Part shown: positions 9,113 to 16,433 of the stretch, piece by piece | Position numbering within the stretch: position 1 is the stretch's first letter | How the letters are laid out: each line of letters starts with the position of its first letter | Source of the DNA: JBCBKU01 sp965267475 | Lineage (GTDB): Bacteria > Pseudomonadota > Alphaproteobacteria > Rhodobacterales > Rhodobacteraceae | Direction: 5' to 3' | Length of the DNA: 64,000 bases | Assembly: GCA_965267475.1 (NCBI GenBank) | Contig: OZ254079.1 | Coordinates: forward strand, 1,240,001 to 1,304,000 | Made by a program: the position numbers and the translations under genes | Notes under the pieces: model-generated | Database searches by the model: none | Told to the model about the DNA's origin: nothing | What the model saw: the letters and a program-made list of their open reading frames with translations, nothing else

Positions 9113-9835
9113 ATGAGTCCACTGGAATTCCCAAAACCCGCCACAATCCCCGCCAAGGCTTCCCTGCGGGAGAATCGACCTGAAAGCCACAGTCCAATGA
9201 ATATGATGACGGCCATCAGCAAGAAGACAGACGCCCTAAACGGGCTTTACGGTCTTGCGGGAAGCGGAAACGTCCGCACACCCTGCGGGCCAAGACGGGT
9301 TGAGAATGTGCGCAAGGGCGATTTGATCGTCACCCGCGACAACGGTTTGCAACCCGTGAAGATGGTGTTTTCAAGGACCGTCACGAAATCGGATCTGGCC
9401 GCCGATCCTGGTCTGGCGCCGGTTCGGCTGCGCCCGCGCGCACTTGGGCCGATGATGCCGCAGCAGGATCTGCTGGTCGCCCCTGGCCACAAGGTGCTGG
9501 TCCCGGGATATCGCCTGGCGGACGTGCCTGATACCAGCGCGCGCCTGATCTCGGCCCGGGACATTGCAGACAAGTCTGACACCGCTTTTGCGGACCGCAC
9601 GGTGCAAGAGGTGACGTATTACAGCATCGTGTTCGATCAGCACGAAATCTTCTGCGTCAACGGTTTGCCGGTCGAAAGCTATCTGCCTTGCGCGGAAACG
9701 ATGGGCGATTTGGACAAATCGGTGCGTGGCGATCTCCAAGCGCTCCTGAAAGATCAGGGCGACGCCGACGGAACTATTCCGGCGTCAATCTATGCAATGG
9801 CGGAAGACGCCGACTACCGACCCGAATTTGTATAA
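9113..9835 (+). CDS. Hint (Hedgehog/intein-type) domain protein, apparently without the nucleophilic cysteine
   Basis: A 240-residue protein from ATG 9113; MNMMTAISKK at 9197 is an equally possible start giving 212 residues. The core matches the Hint_2 family common in Rhodobacterales: TPCGPRRVENVRKGDLIVTRDNGLQ is the first block (positions about 61-85), APVRLRPRALG the middle, QQDLLVAPGHKVLVPG carries the conserved His, and YYSIVFDQHEIFCVNGLPVES the last block. Family members normally begin the domain with a Cys about ten residues before TPxG; here that place reads GLAGSGNVR. Self-cleavage is therefore doubtful. No other secretion or calcium-binding repeats are attached. A strong terminator follows at 9866. 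Confidence 0.85.
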   Translation: MSPLEFPKPATIPAKASLRENRPESHSPMNMMTAISKKTDALNGLYGLAGSGNVRTPCGPRRVENVRKGDLIVTRDNGLQPVKMVFSRTVTKSDLAADPGLAPVRLRPRALGPMMPQQDLLVAPGHKVLVPGYRLADVPDTSARLISARDIADKSDTAFADRTVQEVTYYSIVFDQHEIFCVNGLPVESYLPCAETMGDLDKSVRGDLQALLKDQGDADGTIPASIYAMAEDADYRPEFV

Positions 9836-9865
9836 GGCGAAGACTGCGGGCAGAGAAACGAGGGC

Positions 9866-9904
9866 GCCCGGTTCCCCATCAAGAGGGAACCGGGCATTTT
9901 TTTT
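9866..9904 (+). terminator. Rho-independent terminator after the Hint gene
   Basis: An 11-bp perfect stem (GCCCGGTTCCC at 9866-9876 pairing with 9885-9895) with an 8-base loop is followed by A and a run of eight T. It ends transcription of the Hint-domain gene. Confidence 0.92.
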
Positions 9905-10080
9905 CGCGTGCCGCCAAACATTCCATGCGTCGTGGCTGTTGGCCCCAGCCTGCCCCCGATTTCACAGCGGATCACGCGTTTTCACTCCGAAAAGACGGAA
10001 AACTCCGCACCAGTTCACGGATGGCTGCGCCTGGACCGCGAAAAGGAGGCATCGAAACGACAAACACAGGAGATTTTTCG

Positions 10081-10764
10081 ATGTCGTATTTTTCAAAGTC
10101 CGCTTTTGCGCTCGCCTATATTGCCACGGTATCCGCAGCGTCGGCGGCGCCGGGCGCCATGGACCTTCTTTATGATGGCGCCTTCGAACGGGTCCCGGCC
10201 GTTCGCGAAAAGGGGCGAAGCGTCGCCGAACACTGCCAAATCGACGGCGCGATGTCGCCGGAACACTGGGACGGGGCCACTAGCACTATGCAGCTCTTCC
10301 AGGGGCCGACCGCGTCCAAGGTCGTGATTGCGGTCGAAAACGCACGGCCCGATACGCTTTTCACGGTCTGGCTTATGCTTGCCGGGGGCAGCCCGATCAT
10401 GGAAGCCGGCGCGACGGCACTTGTCCCGACCAGCGACCTTGGAACCTTCACCGACACGGTAAATGTCCCCAACAACGAAGCGAAGAATGGGTTCACAACG
10501 GATGCGCAAGGCAACGGATCCCTCACGCTTGAACTGGATTTTCCCATCGTGGGCGGCGCGTATCCGTTCCAGCGCTTTGAAGGTTTCGATCCGGAAAACC
10601 CGATCTTTACCCGCGAAGCGCCGAAGGCCGTACCGGTCGCGATTTCCGATGCCGAAACCGGTGCCCCGTTTACGCTGCGACTGGCATCACATTGCGGGGA
10701 TAACCTGCACAACGGTCTGGTCGCCGGCCAGCATGAGCCTTGGTTCGACTGGCTTGCGAAATAA
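10081..10764 (+). CDS. Secreted protein of unknown function
   Basis: A 227-residue protein from ATG 10081. The first 22 residues form a signal peptide (SAFALAYIATVSAASAA). The mature part is rich in beta-type sequence (VVIAVENARPDTLFTVWLML, TLELDFPIVGGAYPFQRFEG, LRLASHCGDNLHNGLV) and has two cysteines (in EHCQIDGA and SHCGDN) that could form a disulfide. It resembles secreted proteins with a CHRD-like or immunoglobulin-like sandwich, but I do not recognise a named family. It stands between two terminators and is convergent with the purine transport operon. Confidence 0.75.
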   Translation: MSYFSKSAFALAYIATVSAASAAPGAMDLLYDGAFERVPAVREKGRSVAEHCQIDGAMSPEHWDGATSTMQLFQGPTASKVVIAVENARPDTLFTVWLMLAGGSPIMEAGATALVPTSDLGTFTDTVNVPNNEAKNGFTTDAQGNGSLTLELDFPIVGGAYPFQRFEGFDPENPIFTREAPKAVPVAISDAETGAPFTLRLASHCGDNLHNGLVAGQHEPWFDWLAK

Positions 10765-10779
10765 AGCCGCAACGACAGC

Positions 10780-10807
10780 AAAAGGGCCCCGGCGCAAACC
10801 GGGGCCC
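10780..10807. terminator. Bidirectional hairpin terminator between the secreted protein gene and the purine operon
   Basis: A 9-bp perfect GC stem (GGGCCCCGG at 10784-10792 with 10799-10807) and a 6-base loop. On the minus strand it is followed by TTTT, which fits termination of the purine operon; on the plus strand no T run follows, so its effect there would be weaker. Confidence 0.8.
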
Positions 10808-10827
10808 GATGCCTTGGTCGCTTCAGA

Positions 10828-11907
10828 TCATTTGGGAATTTCGACGTTCAGGCCTTCGACAACGAAGTCCATCCCGAGAAGTTCACCGTCGCTTGCGACC
10901 TGACCATCTGCCAGCCAGGGCGACCCGTCCTGTTTGTTCAGGGGGCCGGTAAACGGGTGATACTCGCCGGATATGATCGATGCTTTCAGGGCTTCGGCCT
11001 CGGCCCGCACATCGTCCGGAAGCGCTGACGAAAACTCACCGATCCCGACCATGCCGTCGACGATGCCATGCCAAGTGGCCGAGCTTTCCCAGGTCCCGTC
11101 CAGAACCGCCTGCACCCTTGCGATGTAGTATGGTGCCCAGTTGTCGATGATCGATGACAGGCGCGGCTCGGGCGCGAACTGGATCATGTCCGCAGCCTGG
11201 CCAAAGCCCCAGACCTCTTTGCCCGACGCCTGCATCGTCTGAAGCGGCGCGGTCGAATCCGTATGGGCCAGGATCACATCGATCCCCTGGTCGATCATGG
11301 CTTGCGTTGCGTCAGCTTCGCGCGGGGGGTCGAACCAGGTGCCCAGCCAAACGACGGTCATTTCCACATCCGGATTGGCCTTCTTGGCATGGATGTAGGC
11401 CGCGGACATCCCGCGCAGAACCTCTGGCACAGGGAAGGACGCGATATAGCCGATCTTGTTCGTCTGGGTTGTGCGTCCAGCGATATGGCCCATGATAGCA
11501 CGCCCTTCATAGAACCGGGCGGCATAGTTCGACATGTTCTCGGCGGTTTTGAAGCCTGTGGCGTGTTCGAATTTCACGTCCGGGAATTTGGCCGCCGTGG
11601 CCAGCATTGGATCCATATAGCCAAAGCTTGTGGCAAAAATGATATCGTTCCCGGCGAGCGCCAATTGCGTGAAGGCCCGCTCGGATTCCGCTTCCGGTAC
11701 GGTCTCCAGGAACGAGAATTCGACCTTGTCGCCAAAGTGCTCGGCCATTTCGGTGGCCATGGCGTGGTGCTGTTGCGACCATCCGCCATCGTCCTTCGGA
11801 CCGACATAGACGAAGGCGACCTTGGCCGGCGCATGTCCGTCGGCGAAGGCCGCCACGGCCATCACGGCGCCCGTCGCCGCCGCTGCGATGAGATGTTTCA
11901 GTTTCAT
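10828..11907 (-). CDS. BMP-family nucleoside/purine-binding protein of ABC importer
   Basis: A 359-residue periplasmic binding protein. Residues 1-22 are a signal peptide (MKLKHLIAAAATGAVMAVAA). The family pattern is clear: KVAFVYVGPKDDGGWSQQHH at the start of the mature part, DIIFATSFGYMDPMLATAA, KIGYIASFPVPEVLRGMSAA, and VILAHTDSTAPLQTM. BMP proteins bind nucleosides or purine bases and deliver them to permeases like the two encoded just upstream in the same operon. It is the last gene of the operon and ends at the terminator at 10780. The ligand is inferred from operon context with xanthine dehydrogenase. Confidence 0.93.
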   Translation of the reverse strand: MKLKHLIAAAATGAVMAVAAFADGHAPAKVAFVYVGPKDDGGWSQQHHAMATEMAEHFGDKVEFSFLETVPEAESERAFTQLALAGNDIIFATSFGYMDPMLATAAKFPDVKFEHATGFKTAENMSNYAARFYEGRAIMGHIAGRTTQTNKIGYIASFPVPEVLRGMSAAYIHAKKANPDVEMTVVWLGTWFDPPREADATQAMIDQGIDVILAHTDSTAPLQTMQASGKEVWGFGQAADMIQFAPEPRLSSIIDNWAPYYIARVQAVLDGTWESSATWHGIVDGMVGIGEFSSALPDDVRAEAEALKASIISGEYHPFTGPLNKQDGSPWLADGQVASDGELLGMDFVVEGLNVEIPK

Positions 11908-11937
11908 GGATACTCCCCAGGTTATGGTTGTTTGGCC

Positions 11938-12873
11938 TCAGGACGAGGCATGGAAGGTTCGTCCAAGCGCGCCAGGGGCGTTCAGCATGGCCCTGTTACG
12001 ATTGGACGAGATGATGACCAGGACAAGGATCGTGATCAGGTATGGCGACATCGACAAAAGCTCGGCTGACACCGCCAGCCCGGCCGCTTGCAAATTCAGT
12101 TGAAGAACGGTGACACCACCGAACAGGTAAGCGCCGATCATGACGCGGCCCGGGCGCCAGGCCCCGAAGACGACAATGGCCAGCGCGATCCAGCCCGCGC
12201 CCGCCGTCATGCCCTCGGTCCAGGACGGCACGCGCACAAGGCTGATATAGGCCCCACCGAGCCCGGCGCAGGCGCCGCCGAATGCAATGGCTGCCATGCG
12301 GATCAGCACGACCGAATAGCCAAGCGCATGGGCCGCGTCGTGGCTTTCGCCGACCGCGCGAAGTATCAGTCCCGCGCGCGTCTTTTTCAGAAACAGCCAG
12401 ATCGCCACAGCGAGGGCGAGCGAGGCATAGACCACCCAGTCATGCCCGAAGACCACGCGACCGAAGAAGGGAATGTCCGAGATTGGTCCCAGATCGAGCC
12501 GCGGGGTCAGCGGCACAGACTGGCCGGAATAGGCCTGCCCGATCATTGCGGCGAGCCCCAGCCCGAACAGCGTCAGGGCAAGGCCGGTGGCGACTTGGTT
12601 CGACAGAAGAAGTTGGGTCAGGACGGCGAATATCAGGCTCAACGCTGCGCCGCCCAGCGCTCCGGCCACAAAACCCAAAAGCGGGCTTCCCGTCTCAAAG
12701 GCCACCGCAAAGGCGCAAATCGCGCCGGTGATCATCATGCCCTCGACGCCCAGGTTCAGAACGCCTGCGCGCTCCACGATCAGCTCGCCCAAAGCGGCCA
12801 ACAGGATCGGCGTCGAGGCGACGATCAGCGCGAAGACCAGAAGGGTCGGGTTGATGGCCGACAGATCCATCAT
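11938..12873 (-). CDS. ABC transporter permease (nucleoside/purine, second subunit)
   Basis: A 311-residue integral membrane protein with about eight to ten hydrophobic helices (for example VFALIVASTPILLAALGELI and SLIFAVLTQLLL). The stretch LNLGVEGMMITGAICAFAVA is the conserved loop of this BPD_transp_2 permease family, and GAWRPGRVMIGAYLFGG is also typical. It pairs with the adjacent 361-residue permease to form the membrane channel of the BMP-type importer. Its ATG overlaps the stop of that gene by 4 bp, which indicates translational coupling. The binding-protein gene follows 30 bp downstream. Confidence 0.92.
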   Translation of the reverse strand: MMDLSAINPTLLVFALIVASTPILLAALGELIVERAGVLNLGVEGMMITGAICAFAVAFETGSPLLGFVAGALGGAALSLIFAVLTQLLLSNQVATGLALTLFGLGLAAMIGQAYSGQSVPLTPRLDLGPISDIPFFGRVVFGHDWVVYASLALAVAIWLFLKKTRAGLILRAVGESHDAAHALGYSVVLIRMAAIAFGGACAGLGGAYISLVRVPSWTEGMTAGAGWIALAIVVFGAWRPGRVMIGAYLFGGVTVLQLNLQAAGLAVSAELLSMSPYLITILVLVIISSNRNRAMLNAPGALGRTFHASS

Positions 12874-13955
12874 GCCACCTGTGCCCGGCCCAACCGGACC
12901 CGGAAGTTTGTCAGGACATCGCCTGCAAGAAGGAAGAACAGCAGCATCCCTTGAAAAGCTTGGATGGCGGCGGCCGGCAGACCCAGCATGATCTGGGCAA
13001 GCTCGCCTCCGATATAGGTCAGAGCCATCAGCAGACCGGCGAACAGGATCCCGATCGGATGCAATCTGCCGAGGAAAGCCACGATGATTGCCGTGAACCC
13101 ATAGCCCACGTTGAAGTCGATCGAGATCTGGCGCGCAGGCCCCGTAACCTCAAAGAGACCGGCGAGCCCCGCCAATACACCCGAGACACCCAGGCAGAAG
13201 ATGACCAGCCGATCCGGATTGACCCCTGCAAAGCGCGCCGCCCTTGGGGACTGGCCCGCCAAGCGGATGTTGAACCCCATAATATGCCGGTTCAGGAAGA
13301 TATAAGCTGCGATCACGGCAATGAAAGCAGCGGCCACGCCCCAATGCATGCCCGTGTTCGCAATGATGTCGGTATTGGCCGCCGAAGGCCATTGCGCAAG
13401 GTTTCGAGAGCCGGGAAAACCGACGCCGTCCGGATTGCGCAGAAACCCGGTCGATGCGGCGGCCAGGATCTGCTCGGCCACATAAACCAGAAGCAGCGAA
13501 ACCAGGATCTCGTTTGTGTTGAAGCGGGTTTTCAGGATCGCCGGTATCATCGCCCAGGCCCAACCGCCCAACGCCCCTGCAATGACCATCAGCGGGAAGA
13601 TCCAGAACGCCTCAAGCGGATAAAAGGCAAGTCCGGCGCCTGCGCCGCAAATGGCGCCGATGATGTACTGGCCTTCTGCACCAATGTTCCAGATACCAGC
13701 TCGAAATCCAAGGCTTAGGCCAATGGCGATCAAGATAAGCGGGCCCGCCTTCACCAGAAGTTGCGGTCGCGAATAAGACGCGAATTGTTCCGAAAACAGC
13801 GGATCCCAGAAGATGATGCGGATCGCTTCGACAGGGTCCTTTCCAAGTAGCGCAAACATCGCACCACCCGCGATCATGGTCAGGATCACCGCCAGAACCG
13901 GTGTCACGACCGACCAGGCCTGTGACGGTTCGCGGCGTTTTTCCAACCGGATCAT
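12870..13955 (-). CDS. ABC transporter permease (nucleoside/purine, first subunit)
   Basis: A 361-residue membrane protein with about ten hydrophobic segments. FRAGIWNIGAEGQYIIGAIC and AIQAFQGMLLFFLLAGD are recognisable landmarks of the larger permease of BMP-type nucleoside importers. An N-terminal charged stretch (MIRLEKRREPSQ) precedes the first helix. The gene overlaps the ATPase gene by 4 bp on one side and the smaller permease by 4 bp on the other, so all three are expected at matched levels. Transported ligand is inferred from its neighbours. Confidence 0.92.
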   Translation of the reverse strand: MIRLEKRREPSQAWSVVTPVLAVILTMIAGGAMFALLGKDPVEAIRIIFWDPLFSEQFASYSRPQLLVKAGPLILIAIGLSLGFRAGIWNIGAEGQYIIGAICGAGAGLAFYPLEAFWIFPLMVIAGALGGWAWAMIPAILKTRFNTNEILVSLLLVYVAEQILAAASTGFLRNPDGVGFPGSRNLAQWPSAANTDIIANTGMHWGVAAAFIAVIAAYIFLNRHIMGFNIRLAGQSPRAARFAGVNPDRLVIFCLGVSGVLAGLAGLFEVTGPARQISIDFNVGYGFTAIIVAFLGRLHPIGILFAGLLMALTYIGGELAQIMLGLPAAAIQAFQGMLLFFLLAGDVLTNFRVRLGRAQVA

Positions 13956-15478
13956 TGGGCGGCCTCGGTGGCTTGATGCATGTCATGGGCGCCGCCCATC
14001 AACAAACCGATCTCATCGATGGTCAGACCTTTGGTCGGGCGCGGATCAGACAGGCGCCCTTCGTTCAGGGCGGCGAAACGGTCCGAGATCTCAATCAGTT
14101 CGTCGAGGTCCTGGCTGATAACGACAATTGCCTTACCCTGAGCGGCCAGATCCAACAGCGCCTGCCGGATGGAAGCTGCGGCAGCCGCATCGACGCCCCA
14201 GGTGGGCTGGTTGACGATTAAGACTTCAGGATCCTGCAAGATCTCGCGCCCGATCACGAACTTCTGCAAATTGCCACCCGACAAAGATCGTGCCGCATGG
14301 GTGGGGCCAGGCGTACGGACGTCGAATGCCTCGATCACCTTTTCCGCGAACCCGCGCGCAGCCGGCCAATTCAGGAACCCCGATTTCGAAAGGCCAAGCC
14401 GCGTCGTGCCGGTCAAGACCGCGTTTTCAATAAGGCTCATGTCCGGCGCGGCCGCGTGACCCAAGCGTTCTTCAGGCGCCGTCAATAGGCCCAGGGCACG
14501 GCGATCATTGGGGCCAAGATGGCCGACCGGTTGCCCGACAAGTGCAACGGCATCAGGTGCCACGCGCGCTTCGCCGGACAACACCGCGAGCAATTCATCC
14601 TGCCCGTTTCCTGCCACCCCGCCGACGCCCAGGACCTCGCCCTTGCGCACTTCGAAATTCAGGTCTTTCAATGCCGTTCCGAACGGGTTTGACGAAGCGG
14701 CTGAAAGCCGTTGCACCCGCAGCGCCACATCCCCCGGGTCATGGGCAGTTGCCTTCGGCGTCTGAAGCGTCGTGCCGACCATCAACTCGGCCAGTTCGCG
14801 CGCCGACTTCTTGCGCGGATCACACGACCCAACGACTTTGCCCAGCCGCAGGATTGTCGCGGCCTGACAAAGCGCGCGGATTTCTTCTAGCTTATGGCTG
14901 ATATAAAGGATCGCCGTCCCTTCCGACGACAACTTGCGAAGGGTCTGAAACAGGATGTCGACCTCTTGCGGGGTCAAAACGCTGGTCGGTTCATCCATGA
15001 TCAGAAGCTTTGGGTCCTGAAGCAAACATCGAATGATTTCAACGCGTTGACGCTCGCCTGCGGACAAGTCACCGACCGTGCGCGACGGATCCAAGGGCAA
15101 GCCATAGGCCTCGGAAACTTCGCGGATTTGCCGTGCCAAATCCCGCTGAGGTGGCGGGTTCTCCATGCCCAAAGCCACGTTTTCCGCGACATCCAAAGCT
15201 TCAAAAAGCGAAAAGTGCTGGAACACCATTGCGATGCCCGAAGCGCGCGCGACATGAGGGGTAGCTGGCTCGTAACCGGAGCCGTTCAGCGCCATCGATC
15301 CGCTGTCAGGTCGGACAAGGCCATAGATCATCTTGACGAGTGTGGACTTGCCGGCGCCATTTTCACCCAGAAGCGCATGTACTTCGCCGGGCTGGATCTC
15401 AAAAGACACGTCATCATTGGCGACAACGCCCGGATAGGCCTTGGTCAACCCATCGATCTTGAGAAGTGCCCCCGTCAC
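13952..15478 (-). CDS. ABC transporter ATP-binding protein, duplicated ATPase (nucleoside/purine importer)
   Basis: A 508-residue protein with two fused ATPase domains, as in sugar- and nucleoside-type importers. Domain 1 has Walker A GENGAGKST, signature LSAGERQRVEI and Walker B LLIMDEPTSVL. Domain 2 has a degenerate Walker A (GGVAGNGQDE) and signature LSGGNLQKFVIGRE, a normal asymmetry in this family. The start is GTG at 15478: domain 1 begins right after it, GGGGTGA upstream can serve as ribosome site, and it lies 4 bp after the xdhC stop. The open frame extends to 15556 inside xdhC but that part is antisense-free overlap without domain character. It energises the two permeases downstream. 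Confidence 0.93.
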   Translation of the reverse strand: MTGALLKIDGLTKAYPGVVANDDVSFEIQPGEVHALLGENGAGKSTLVKMIYGLVRPDSGSMALNGSGYEPATPHVARASGIAMVFQHFSLFEALDVAENVALGMENPPPQRDLARQIREVSEAYGLPLDPSRTVGDLSAGERQRVEIIRCLLQDPKLLIMDEPTSVLTPQEVDILFQTLRKLSSEGTAILYISHKLEEIRALCQAATILRLGKVVGSCDPRKKSARELAELMVGTTLQTPKATAHDPGDVALRVQRLSAASSNPFGTALKDLNFEVRKGEVLGVGGVAGNGQDELLAVLSGEARVAPDAVALVGQPVGHLGPNDRRALGLLTAPEERLGHAAAPDMSLIENAVLTGTTRLGLSKSGFLNWPAARGFAEKVIEAFDVRTPGPTHAARSLSGGNLQKFVIGREILQDPEVLIVNQPTWGVDAAAAASIRQALLDLAAQGKAIVVISQDLDELIEISDRFAALNEGRLSDPRPTKGLTIDEIGLLMGGAHDMHQATEAAQ

Positions 15479-15482
15479 TTCG

Positions 15483-16433
15483 TCACCCCGTGTCGTACCG
15501 CGCAGACTGCGCTTGTCCCGGTTGCGAGAGTAGACGCGCCGCCACTCCGACCGCAATGGCTTGCGGATGTTTGCCCAGGGCAGGATCGCCTATGGGACAT
15601 TGAATGCGGTCGATCTGGGCATCGTGGTGCCCTAACTGCCGAAGGCGCGCGCGGAAGCGGGCCCATTTGGTCTTGGACCCAATCAGGCCACATGTCGCGA
15701 AAGGCTGGCCGAGGATCCGGTGGCACAGTTCCAGATCCAGCGCATGAGAATAGGTCAGGATAAGGTGATGGGCGTCGTTCGGCGCGTGGCGCGCGGCATC
15801 CGCCGGGTTTGCTGCAATCAATCGGTCGGCAGTGTTTGGCAAGTCGCTTGGAAATCGGTTGGCATGGGTGTCTACCCAAGTGAGTTGGATATCCGGCAAA
15901 GGCTCTAGTGTTCCTGCGATGGCCCGCCCGACATGGCCCGCCCCGTAAAGCCAGATGTGGCGGGACGGGGCCGTCACCGGTTCGATCATCCACCCATCTT
16001 TCAGCATAGGTGTCGGGGCGGCGCCGGACGCACGCGCCGTCGAAAACGCGTGGCGCACGGCAAGCGGCATATCGCTTTGGACTGCCCCGGGTGTGGTCCG
16101 CGCTACGACGGGACCATTGGTTTGTTCCACCCTTTGTCGGTCCCAGACCTCGGTCAGAAGCGTGACCGCACCGCCGCAGCATTGACCCATCGACGGGCCA
16201 AGTGCCGCTTGGTCAAGCCGATCGGTCAGGTCGGTGATCGCGATGCGTGCACGGCGCGTGGCTTCATACTCAAGCGTTCCGCCCCCGATGGTGCCCGATT
16301 GGCCGTCTGCCCAGACCAACATCGCGGCGCCGACGTTTCGCGGGGTTGATCCCTTCACCTCGGCCACCACGACCCGTGCGACGCGCCCATGCGCGGCAAC
16401 GGTGCGCGCCAGGGTATCGCGATCAAAGCTCAT
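15483..16433 (-). CDS. xdhC: Xanthine dehydrogenase accessory protein XdhC
   Basis: A 316-residue maturation factor that helps insert the sulfurated molybdenum cofactor into xanthine dehydrogenase. The N-terminal XdhC/CoxI region has VVAEVKGSTPRNVGAAMLVW and SGTIGGGTLEYEA, then a GQCCGGAV motif with paired cysteines. The C-terminal half is a Rossmann fold with IWLYGAGHVGRAIAG and ends with CPIGDPALGKHPQAIAVGVA. ATG 16433 overlaps the xdhB stop in an ATGA arrangement; the frame runs back to 16742 but only inside xdhB. Third gene of the purine operon. Confidence 0.95.
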   Translation of the reverse strand: MSFDRDTLARTVAAHGRVARVVVAEVKGSTPRNVGAAMLVWADGQSGTIGGGTLEYEATRRARIAITDLTDRLDQAALGPSMGQCCGGAVTLLTEVWDRQRVEQTNGPVVARTTPGAVQSDMPLAVRHAFSTARASGAAPTPMLKDGWMIEPVTAPSRHIWLYGAGHVGRAIAGTLEPLPDIQLTWVDTHANRFPSDLPNTADRLIAANPADAARHAPNDAHHLILTYSHALDLELCHRILGQPFATCGLIGSKTKWARFRARLRQLGHHDAQIDRIQCPIGDPALGKHPQAIAVGVAARLLSQPGQAQSARYDTG

